DNA of 44,532 bases from Exiguobacterium sp. FSL W8-0210 (lineage in GTDB: Bacteria; Bacillota; Bacilli; Exiguobacteriales; Exiguobacteriaceae): the NCBI RefSeq assembly GCF_038006045.1, contig NZ_JBBOUK010000004.1:1-44532 (forward strand), written 5' to 3'. The translations under genes and the position numbers were made by a program. Position 1 is the first letter of the stretch. Every line of letters starts with the position of its first letter. The notes under the pieces were generated by a model, which was not told the DNA's origin, did no database searches, and saw only the letters and a list, made by a program, of their open reading frames with translations. Below, piece by piece: positions 1 through 6,052 of this stretch.

Positions 1-111
1 ACGGTGCCAAACCGGCAAAAATAAGCCTAGTGAGGCCTTTTAAGCGCCCCGAGGAGACAAAGACGGAAAAAACCAAGTTCGAAAACATCAAAAACGAAAA
101 GAGGAAAACCA
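1..111 (+). repeat. 3' end of repeat copy C, with gene leader
   Basis: This is the continuation of the repeat that begins at 44087: position 1 aligns with 40227 of copy B directly after 44532 aligns with 40226. It holds a weak hairpin around AAGCC/GGC (about 22-40) and an A-rich leader at 78-110 ending in an AGAGGA ribosome site. The same leader recurs before 40336 and, in diverged form, before 462. Confidence 0.85.
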
Positions 112-327
112 ATGAAACCAGTTCAAGAGATTACAGTCTTAGGATTCATCAATTATTGTTTGAAAGCAGATTATGACTCGCTAAAACAGTACTTATGGTG
201 TACTCAAGAAATATCTGAAAATGAAGAAGATTTTTTAGATAAGATTGAAAATATGCTTAATCTAATTGCTGAAGCAAAGTTAGATGGAACGTTTTTCTTT
301 ATCGATGAAAGTAAAATAAATAACTAA
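112..327 (+). CDS. small acidic hypothetical protein
   Basis: A 71-residue acidic protein rich in Asp and Glu, with no family I recognise. It starts 6-7 nt after AGAGGA inside the leader shared with 40336. It has no signal peptide; residues 8-18 are mildly hydrophobic and the C-terminal half looks helical. It is the first gene after structured repeat C on the circular map and points toward the candidate oriT. Small acidic proteins in plasmid leading regions are often anti-defence factors, but that is context-based inference only. Confidence 0.6.
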   Translation: MKPVQEITVLGFINYCLKADYDSLKQYLWCTQEISENEEDFLDKIENMLNLIAEAKLDGTFFFIDESKINN

Positions 328-461
328 TTTTAGTTTAAAAATAGTGTAAAATTATACTTTTGGTGTTATAATAGATATAGGAGGTGAGAGAGGGGAAGCT
401 TGTAACACCAAGAGTTTTACCAAATTCGAAGACATAAAAAACGAAAAGAGGAATGTCATTT
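328..461 (+). promoter_or_regulatory. promoter and leader of the radC-like gene
   Basis: An extended -10 box (TGTTATAAT, TATAAT at 367-372) is visible, with no good -35 box. A TTTAGTTTAAA motif at about 330-340 resembles the iterons around the ParM operon. The downstream leader (about 417-452) is a diverged copy of the leaders at 78-111 and 40302-40335 and carries the AGAGGA ribosome site. Confidence 0.55.
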
Positions 462-911
462 ATGATGCTAGAGTCAGTCGTAGAAGTAGTTAGAATTGTT
501 CAAGAAACTAAGATTCGAAAAGGGCGAATTGCTACTCCAATTAGTAGCCCTAACGACGTCGCAAATTTAGCTTCGTTTTATATCGGTGATGAAGATCGCG
601 AAGTTCTACTAGTAATCGGTTTAAGCACTAAGAATAAAATCAATATGGTTAACAGAGCGCATATGGGATCGCTTAGTTCTTCGATTGTTACGCCCAGAGA
701 GGTTTTCAAACCTCTTATTCTTAATAACTGTGCTTCATTTGTAATCTGTCATAACCATCCGAGCGCCGATTTAAGACCTAGTCATGAAGACATTCAGTTA
801 ACTAAACGATTTGCTGAAGTTGGAGAATTGATGGGTATCAAATTGCTCGATCATTTGATTGTAAATAATGAGACAGGCTTCCTTTCATTAAAATCTGAAG
901 GATTGTTCTAA
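462..911 (+). CDS. radC: RadC-like JAB/MPN-domain protein
   Basis: A 149-residue protein consisting essentially of the C-terminal RadC (JAB/MPN metalloprotease fold) domain. The metal-binding signature HNHPS..., followed by S and D (SADLRPSHED), lies at about residues 96-110, and IGLSTKN is the preceding strand. It lacks the N-terminal helix-hairpin-helix domain of chromosomal RadC. ATG 462 is preferred over 453 because only it is 9 nt from the AGAGGA site. Short RadC-like proteins are common on plasmids and integrative elements; their real function is unresolved despite the old DNA-repair name. Hairpin 919-942 follows it. Confidence 0.85.
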   Translation: MMLESVVEVVRIVQETKIRKGRIATPISSPNDVANLASFYIGDEDREVLLVIGLSTKNKINMVNRAHMGSLSSSIVTPREVFKPLILNNCASFVICHNHPSADLRPSHEDIQLTKRFAEVGELMGIKLLDHLIVNNETGFLSLKSEGLF

Positions 912-918
912 CAACGAA

Positions 919-942
919 CGGTGAGGAGTAAAATCCTCACCG
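919..942 (+). other. intergenic hairpin
   Basis: A perfect 9-bp stem CGGTGAGGA / TCCTCACCG with a 6-nt loop, just after the radC-like stop codon. No T-run follows, so it may stabilise or process the message rather than terminate it. Confidence 0.5.
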
Positions 943-978
943 CCCTATTATTGCAAAAGACAAGGAGATGGTCAGGCA

Positions 979-1293
979 ATGAGTAAATTAACTGTCGATG
1001 AATATATGAAGATGCACAATGTAAAGAATCACCATGTACTAAACGATATATCTAAATTAGGAAGCCCGTTGATTGAACTAAAAACATACGGTGATTTCTA
1101 TGATTCATATGGGGAATCAAAAACAAAAACGGAACGCCTCTTTTACTTAACGTGTAAAACGGCTAAAGAAATTATTGAAAATGTTGTTAATACCATGAGG
1201 TCTGAATTAGAAGAATGGACTTACGATGAAACCTGGTTAGTATATCGCATTGCGAAAGATCGAAAGCTTTTGGTTTCTGAAAAAATGATATAA
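979..1293 (+). CDS. hypothetical protein
   Basis: A 104-residue soluble protein I do not recognise, with mixed charge and several aromatic residues. It starts 12 nt after an AAGGAG site (961-966). It sits in the + strand run between the radC-like gene and the zinc-ribbon gene, separated from each by a hairpin. No signal peptide, membrane segment or known motif is visible. Confidence 0.6.
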   Translation: MSKLTVDEYMKMHNVKNHHVLNDISKLGSPLIELKTYGDFYDSYGESKTKTERLFYLTCKTAKEIIENVVNTMRSELEEWTYDETWLVYRIAKDRKLLVSEKMI

Positions 1294-1298
1294 GGAGA

Positions 1299-1323
1299 CT
1301 TTCCGAGGCGTTGCCTCGGAAAG
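1299..1323 (+). other. intergenic hairpin, terminator-like
   Basis: A perfect 11-bp inverted repeat CTTTCCGAGGC / GCCTCGGAAAG with a GTT loop, between two co-directional genes. It is followed by TTTATATT rather than a clean T-run, so it may be a leaky terminator or processing hairpin. Confidence 0.5.
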
Positions 1324-1352
1324 CTTTATATTAAAAGACGGGAGACATGGAG

Positions 1353-1934
1353 ATGAAGACTTGTATTTATTGTGGTGGGAAGGTTGAACTGTTTTCGGGT
1401 GAAATATATAAGTGTTCGTTCTGTAACGTTAACCTTGGTCCGAATAGTCCTTATGGTGAAGTAGGCAAAGATGGTTCTCGACCTCAGATAAACGGTTTTA
1501 CGACAGGAATTATCTTAAGAGATGAAGATTATTTAGCAGAATTAACTGTTGATGAGCTATTAAATACAATGACATTAAGCATGATTTACTCTATTTTAAA
1601 GGAAATGAGACTAATCCGTTCTGATTCATATCTCCTTTTAAAAAATGCAAAAGACTTTTTAAAAGAGAATATGGAACTCTTAACAGCAAAAGAAATACGT
1701 GAGTTTCAAGAGTCGATTGATTCTCAGGGAAAAACCTATGAGTTTTGGACAAGAAAAATGTGGATGGTTGAAAATGTTTGTATAAAGAAATTTGGTTACT
1801 GTCCTGCAGCTATTCAAGAAAGGACTTTAGATCAAATGGAACAGACTACGATTAAGTTATCTAAACGATCTATGAAGATCAATAATACTAAAACAAATGT
1901 AAGTTACGTTTCACGTGAAACCGCTATTAGTTAA
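1353..1934 (+). CDS. zinc-ribbon hypothetical protein
   Basis: A protein of about 193 residues with an N-terminal zinc ribbon: CIYC near residues 4-7 and CSFC near 21-24. The rest is a charged, mostly helical domain of unknown family. ATG 1353 is chosen over 1347 because GGAG at 1341-1344 is correctly spaced only for 1353. Two intrinsic terminators follow (1989-2017 and 2029-2064), so this closes the operon that begins near 367. A nucleic-acid or protein-binding role is only inferred from the ribbon. Confidence 0.65.
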   Translation: MKTCIYCGGKVELFSGEIYKCSFCNVNLGPNSPYGEVGKDGSRPQINGFTTGIILRDEDYLAELTVDELLNTMTLSMIYSILKEMRLIRSDSYLLLKNAKDFLKENMELLTAKEIREFQESIDSQGKTYEFWTRKMWMVENVCIKKFGYCPAAIQERTLDQMEQTTIKLSKRSMKINNTKTNVSYVSRETAIS

Positions 1935-1988
1935 ATGTATGAATTGGTATTGTTTTCGAGTTATCTTTGTTAAAATGAATACATGAGG

Positions 1989-2018
1989 AATTAAAGCTCT
2001 TTTCGCTTTAATTTTTTC
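1989..2018 (+). terminator. intrinsic terminator
   Basis: AATTAAAGC / GCTTTAATT stem (1989-1997 / 2005-2013) followed by TTTTTC. Confidence 0.7.
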
Positions 2019-2028
2019 GAATTTGGTT

Positions 2029-2064
2029 AGAGTATTCTTGCGGAAACAAGAATACTCTTTTTTT
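2029..2064 (+). terminator. strong intrinsic terminator
   Basis: A perfect 12-bp stem AGAGTATTCTTG / CAAGAATACTCT (2029-2040 / 2047-2058) followed by a T-run to 2064. Confidence 0.85.
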
Positions 2065-2240
2065 AATGTAATTAAAATTTAAATTTAGATTTAATTTAAA
2101 CTAAAATTAAAATTATTTTTAGTTTAAATTATAGTTAATTAGTGATATAATTTACTTGTAAGCAAACAAAGACTGTTAAATAGTTTAAATAAAACTATTG
2201 ATAGTTTATTTTTAAACCAAATTCGAAAGGGGTCATTTAT
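2065..2240 (+). promoter_or_regulatory. promoter and iteron-like centromere region of parM operon
   Basis: A very AT-rich region with repeated TAGTTTAAAT, TTATAGTT and AAACTAT motifs in both orientations. An extended -10 TGATATAAT lies at 2143-2151. By analogy with other type II partition loci, the repeats would bind the ParR-like protein, serving as both centromere and operator. Matching motif clusters lie beyond the operon at 4586-4785. The ribosome site is AAAGGGG at about 2226-2232. Confidence 0.6.
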
Positions 2241-3476
2241 ATGACATACTCACTAATTACAGGATTGGACACTGGAAACACCAGCACTAAGACTAGCTAC
2301 ATTGATTCGAAATCTGGTGATATTGTATCTTTTCCGATTCCTTCAGTAATTGCTCCAGCTCCTCCAAGTGTGATCGAGTTACATACTGAAGCAAGCAACC
2401 ATAAGATTAATCCAGAAGAAATGTTGCACGTATATATTGAAACAGACTCGTTGGAACAGCATCAAAGAAAGAGTTACTTCTATGTTGGCCAATATGCTAT
2501 TGATAAAGCAGACATGCAACAACCACAAATTGATACTGACAAACATAATAGCTCACTTCATAAGATTGTGTCGTTAACGTCATTAGCTGTTGCAGCCTTA
2601 AAGGATAGTATTGCAAGTCCTGAGAATGAAATCGAAGTTGAAATCAACTATTCTGGTGGGCTTCCTATTGAGGAACATAAAAAAGTGGGTCAGAAACCGT
2701 TAGAAGATCTAAAAGGAAAACATAAAATTCAGTTTTTAGATGGTCCTGCTAAAGGGAAGACAGTAGTATTGAATATCACAGGTGGAAAGCTTCGGGTTGA
2801 GGGCGCGACTAGTGGTGTTTCCCTATCATTCGATATTCAATCTAATGAGCTTGTTGCTACGAAAGATCAAAATCTCCTGACTTCACCTGAAGCGAATTAT
2901 ATTGTTGCCGATCTTGGAGCTGGTACGTTAGATGAAGCCCTATATGAAAACAGTCAACTCAATAAAGTGGCATCAAGAAACGTTAACCTTGGTACTAACA
3001 CGTATGTTGATCAGTTACTTGAGAAAGTGCTTGAACTACCTGAATTTGAATCAATCATTGAGGCGTTGAAAGCAAACGATCAGGATGGGAAACCATACCG
3101 TACTCGTGAAGAGTTCATGAAACAAGTAATTTATCCAGGTGTAAAGCTAGCTGTTGAAGGAAAAACACCTAAGTTCACAGTATCTTGGGGACGCAAACGT
3201 AACATCGATTTTACTAAGCAGACATTAGAAGTGATGGAAGCGTACGCTTCAGATGTAATGAAAGAAGTAGATTCTTACTGGAGTGTTAAAGGTGTCAATG
3301 CAGAGCACTTCTATTTAGTTGGTGGTGGCGTTCTCTTTGGTTATGAATTCTTTAAAAATGAAGAAGATATCAAGTTACCGGATGCATCAATCATTTGGGA
3401 ATCACCTTTCATTACGAGTCGTGCTTACTTGATCGCTAACTATTTTGAACAAAAATTAGCAAGTGCTGTGAATTAA
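2241..3476 (+). CDS. parM: ParM/Alp-type actin-like plasmid segregation ATPase
   Basis: A 411-residue actin-fold ATPase. Phosphate-1 loop LDTGNTSTKTS is at residues 9-19, phosphate-2 loop VADLGAGTLDEA at about 223-234, and the adenosine motif VGGGVLFGY at about 360-368. Such proteins polymerise into filaments that push or pull sister plasmids apart with a DNA-binding adaptor. The length fits Gram-positive ParM/Alp proteins better than MreB. The adaptor-like gene follows 18 nt later, and iteron-like repeats flank the pair. The exact Alp subtype cannot be told from the sequence alone. Confidence 0.9.
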   Translation: MTYSLITGLDTGNTSTKTSYIDSKSGDIVSFPIPSVIAPAPPSVIELHTEASNHKINPEEMLHVYIETDSLEQHQRKSYFYVGQYAIDKADMQQPQIDTDKHNSSLHKIVSLTSLAVAALKDSIASPENEIEVEINYSGGLPIEEHKKVGQKPLEDLKGKHKIQFLDGPAKGKTVVLNITGGKLRVEGATSGVSLSFDIQSNELVATKDQNLLTSPEANYIVADLGAGTLDEALYENSQLNKVASRNVNLGTNTYVDQLLEKVLELPEFESIIEALKANDQDGKPYRTREEFMKQVIYPGVKLAVEGKTPKFTVSWGRKRNIDFTKQTLEVMEAYASDVMKEVDSYWSVKGVNAEHFYLVGGGVLFGYEFFKNEEDIKLPDASIIWESPFITSRAYLIANYFEQKLASAVN

Positions 3477-3494
3477 CTAGGGGAGTGAATCGAT

Positions 3495-4055
3495 ATGGCA
3501 AGAGCAAAAAATCATAAGCCTGGCCTATCACCAGGAGAAGGTTTGACGTACACACCTAGTAATGATGCGACTTATACAGAAGCATTTAACGATTACTTGA
3601 AAAAGCGTAATATTAACCGAAATCAGGCAATTGGAGAGCTTATTACAATAGCTCTCCAAACGCTTAAGGATTCATATGATTTACCAGATCCAACAGCAGT
3701 ACACTATATGAATAATCAAATTCCAATTTACCCATCACCAAATCTAATAAATCATTCTCGTGAGATTCCTAAATCCACATCTAAAATCATTGAAGAGAAG
3801 CAAGATGATACTAGCAATCCCTTAAAAAAAGAGGATTCTAGTGAAGATGTTCCCTTGGAAAAGGCGATTGAGAACAAACGAAAAGTACTATCTGATTTCA
3901 TTAATACTGTTTCTACTGAAGAAAGTACTAAAGCTAGCTCTAGTAATAAGGAAGAACAAAATGATCCTTCTAAATCTGAGGAAGCTCGAAATGATTCAAG
4001 GAAGAATAGTACAGATATAAATGATCTTGCTCTTATGTTAAAAGGTATGGAATAA
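3495..4055 (+). CDS. ParR-like DNA-binding partner of ParM
   Basis: A 186-residue protein. Residues about 1-60 are basic with a helix-turn-helix or ribbon-helix-helix-like pattern (YTEAFNDYLKKRNINRNQAIGELI). Residues about 75-170 are Ser-, Glu- and Lys-rich and look disordered, and a hydrophobic C-terminal tail (LALMLKGME) may bind the filament. A DNA-binding head with a C-terminal filament-binding tail is the usual ParR plan. The AGGGGAG site is well placed. It probably binds the flanking TATAGTTT repeats and represses its own operon. Confidence 0.75.
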   Translation: MARAKNHKPGLSPGEGLTYTPSNDATYTEAFNDYLKKRNINRNQAIGELITIALQTLKDSYDLPDPTAVHYMNNQIPIYPSPNLINHSREIPKSTSKIIEEKQDDTSNPLKKEDSSEDVPLEKAIENKRKVLSDFINTVSTEESTKASSSNKEEQNDPSKSEEARNDSRKNSTDINDLALMLKGME

Positions 4056-4082
4056 ACTTTTTACACAAGCAGGGCGGTTTAT

Positions 4083-4232
4083 GGCTCATAGAAGTGTCTG
4101 TAGCGCATTTCATGCTGACAGACACTAATCTACCGCTACTGCCTTGTTCAAGCCGATAACAACGATCCTATGCGCTTCTAGCGCAGGATTCGTATGTTCC
4201 TGGCTTTCACTTAACAGGCAGTACGGAGCGTA
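4083..4232 (+). repeat. structured element, copy A
   Basis: About 150 nt that is GC-rich compared with its surroundings and homologous to 39782-39932 and 44088-44238. Helices: GTGTCTGT/ACAGACAC (4094-4101 / 4118-4125); CTGCC/GGCAG, with outer CCG/CGG; ATCCT..GCGCT/AGCGCAGGAT; and a closing GCTC/GAGC. Helix sequences differ from copies B and C but pairing is kept, so the fold is under selection as RNA or single-stranded DNA. It starts about 28 nt after the parR-like gene and ends about 20 nt before the 45-residue ORF. Confidence 0.75.
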
Positions 4233-4252
4233 AAAAAGGAGAGAGATACTAC

Positions 4253-4390
4253 GTGGGTGTTGTTATTTACGCTGCATCGAGATTTACTAATAAAAAGAAT
4301 ACTGTAGCAAGCAAATTTGATTCCAAGATGCTGGAGACGATGTTCAAACGAATCGAAGAAATAAAAAAAATAGAGCAAAAGAAGTCATAA
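4253..4390 (+). CDS. small basic protein, GTG start
   Basis: A 45-codon ORF starting with GTG, 11 nt after a GGAG site (AAAAAAGGAGAGAG) and just downstream of structured element A. The product is basic and ends in an amphipathic helix (about residues 24-45) rich in Lys, Glu and Ile. Its stop codon lies inside the left arm of the terminator at 4374-4431. Position after a structured element matches the small genes after copies B and C. No known family is recognised. Confidence 0.45.
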   Translation: MGVVIYAASRFTNKKNTVASKFDSKMLETMFKRIEEIKKIEQKKS

Positions 4391-4431
4391 AAAAAACGCA
4401 TTAAGCGTTTTTTTTTATGACTTCTTTTGCT
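4374..4431. terminator. long bidirectional terminator
   Basis: An inverted repeat of about 26 bp, near perfect, with arms 4374-4399 and 4405-4431. The inner stem carries A8 on one arm and T9 on the other, so it should terminate from both directions. The left arm encodes the last residues of the 45-codon ORF. Confidence 0.8.
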
Positions 4432-4955
4432 GAACGTACACATAATTTTTAAACAAATTCCGATTAATACATAAAAAGTAACAAATCACTTTAGGAAACT
4501 CACTAATTTGCGTTTTTCCGTTAGATACTTCAAAAAGTAGTAAATAAGCTCAAAAGAAATACTTTATAAGTGTTCTTGAAGACATTTTATAGTTTTAAAA
4601 TAAACTAATTAAAAACTATAAATAATCTTTTTAAATTTATAAATAAACTATTTTTAAGCTCATTTAAATAACTGAATTATTGGAATTTACTTTTATATTA
4701 TAAAAACCTAAATAAAAAGGTATAAAATACCGATATTTATAGTTTTAGATTAAACTAAATATAGTTTAAAACAAATATTTAAAATGTAGGTAAATCGGAA
4801 AATTATTCAAGAAAATGAGATATTAGGACTTTACAAAACCATTCTTTATCCTTAATCTGATAAAGAAGTCATGGAATATCCATGTAAATCCATCTAAAGT
4901 CATCTATGAACAAATAAATAATGTAATTTTACACTTTGAGGTGGTGAGACTTTAT
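4432..4955. repeat. AT-rich non-coding region with TATAGTTT iterons
   Basis: About 500 nt without a credible gene. Copies of TTTATAGTTTTA, AAACTATAAAT and TATAGTTTAAAA cluster at about 4586-4650 and 4735-4785 in both orientations, mirroring those before parM (2065-2220). A candidate promoter, TTTACA (4830-4835), 17 nt, TAATCT (4853-4858), may drive the next small genes. This may be the second half of a type II centromere. Confidence 0.55.
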
Positions 4956-5165
4956 TTGTATACTATCGCTTTGATATTTTATGTACTTATTGCGTTAGTT
5001 ATTGGTTACCTGTTCGTTAAAGCAACATATTGGATGGTTCAGCTCATTTTTGGAAGGGTTCTAGCGATTCTAAGTTCTACGATTGTAGGGATCTTCTTCT
5101 TGATCTCGATTATTGTATTTATCAAATTTGTTAACAGTAGTTTAGAAGGAACACTGAATAGTTAG
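4956..5165 (+). CDS. small two-span membrane protein
   Basis: About 69 residues and very hydrophobic, with two predicted membrane helices (roughly residues 3-25 and 34-58) and a short polar tail. A TTG start at 4956 is preferred because it lies after GAGGTGGTGA; the GTG at 4941 overlaps that site. It lies between the partition region and the candidate oriT. Function is unknown; entry exclusion or a membrane accessory role are possibilities without direct evidence. Confidence 0.5.
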   Translation: MYTIALIFYVLIALVIGYLFVKATYWMVQLIFGRVLAILSSTIVGIFFLISIIVFIKFVNSSLEGTLNS

Positions 5166-5205
5166 GAATATCGAATAAAATCATCAAAAGTTAGGTAGTG
5201 GAATT

Positions 5206-5400
5206 ATGGGGAATCAACGTTGGACTATAGAAGGATGGGCACATAAATTCGGAGTAGCCTTACCAAAGGAACGAGAAATCGGAGAGTTGCCTTCAGTAAG
5301 ATCAAGTGGGGAATCAATAAATCTTGATCAGATTTATTTACAGGAAGATGTAGCTAAATTGGCTTTAGATCGATTTGCAAAGAGCATTGGGAAAAACTAA
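5206..5400 (+). CDS. small hypothetical protein
   Basis: A 64-residue soluble protein that I do not recognise, with only a weak GGTAGTGG ribosome site. It ends 44 nt before a strong bidirectional terminator (5444-5471), which separates it from the candidate oriT and the transfer operon. Confidence 0.45.
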   Translation: MGNQRWTIEGWAHKFGVALPKEREIGELPSVRSSGESINLDQIYLQEDVAKLALDRFAKSIGKN

Positions 5401-5443
5401 AACTGTAAAACCAAATCGTCCCTTAGAAACCAAGTGACGATCC

Positions 5444-5471
5444 TTTTTTGGACTAAGTTCGGTCCAAAAAA
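5444..5471. terminator. bidirectional intrinsic terminator
   Basis: A perfect 10-bp stem TTTTTTGGAC / GTCCAAAAAA, with an A/T run on each side suitable for termination in both directions. It insulates the oriT-like region from upstream genes. Confidence 0.8.
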
Positions 5472-5479
5472 ATAGGCAG

Positions 5480-5640
5480 GATAAGAGACGTGTGCCACGT
5501 CTTGGTACAGATGCCAGGCAAAGCCTGTCACTGAGCCAATCTAGCGTGTGCTAGATTGTGTGCTAAAGATGAACCGATTTATAAAATCGTGTGCTGTCAT
5601 TCATTTGAACGTTTTGATAGAACGGTTTGGGAGTGTGACA
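5480..5640. other. oriT: candidate origin of transfer (oriT)
   Basis: A dense series of hairpins directly before the relaxase operon: AGACGT/ACGTCT (5486-5502), CAGGC/GCCTG (5515-5527), CAATCTAGC/GCTAGATTG (5537-5558) and CGATTT/AAATCG (5575-5589). GTGTGC occurs four times, at 5490, 5546, 5558 and 5589, twice between the arms of a hairpin. Relaxases of this kind act on an oriT near their gene. The nic site cannot be assigned. A promoter TTGTGT (5556), 18 nt, TATAAA (5580) may overlap it. Confidence 0.55.
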
Positions 5641-5662
5641 GATGAAGAAAGGAGGTGATGCA

Positions 5663-6052
5663 GTGAATAAAAGGGTACACATTTATCTTCCTGAAAACGT
5701 GGTGGAAGAGATTGATAACTTATCAGAAGAGTTTGGTATTAATCGATCAAACCTGATTGAAAAAGCGTGTCTACAATACATTGAAAACGAAACGAAAGAG
5801 TCGGTAAAAGACTCCATCGTAGCAGATTTAACGAAGGCTCTCGATAATGCACTGGATCCTAAAATTGAACGACTAGCTAAATTATTGTCTAAAGGAGCAA
5901 TCTTCTCAGGGGTAGCCCAAAATCTTCTAATCGAGTATTTAGACGAGGCTACTACATTTGATGTTCTAAGCTCATACACCAAAGCTCGAGTAAAGGCTGT
6001 AGAGGATCTAAAAAAACCATTTGAGACAGTGATGGGAGGCGGTCTTAAATGA
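5663..6052 (+). CDS. ribbon-helix-helix relaxosome accessory protein
   Basis: A 129-residue protein whose N-terminus (KRVHIYLPENVVEEIDNL, then INRSNLIEKA) is a typical ribbon-helix-helix DNA-binding domain; the rest is helical and probably binds the relaxase. GTG 5663 is chosen because AAAGGAGGTGAT is ideally spaced for it, whereas ATG 5642 has a weak site. It overlaps the relaxase by 4 nt (ATGA), which suggests coupled translation. Likely role: binds oriT and recruits the relaxase, like MobC or Aux proteins. Confidence 0.8.
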   Translation: MNKRVHIYLPENVVEEIDNLSEEFGINRSNLIEKACLQYIENETKESVKDSIVADLTKALDNALDPKIERLAKLLSKGAIFSGVAQNLLIEYLDEATTFDVLSSYTKARVKAVEDLKKPFETVMGGGLK

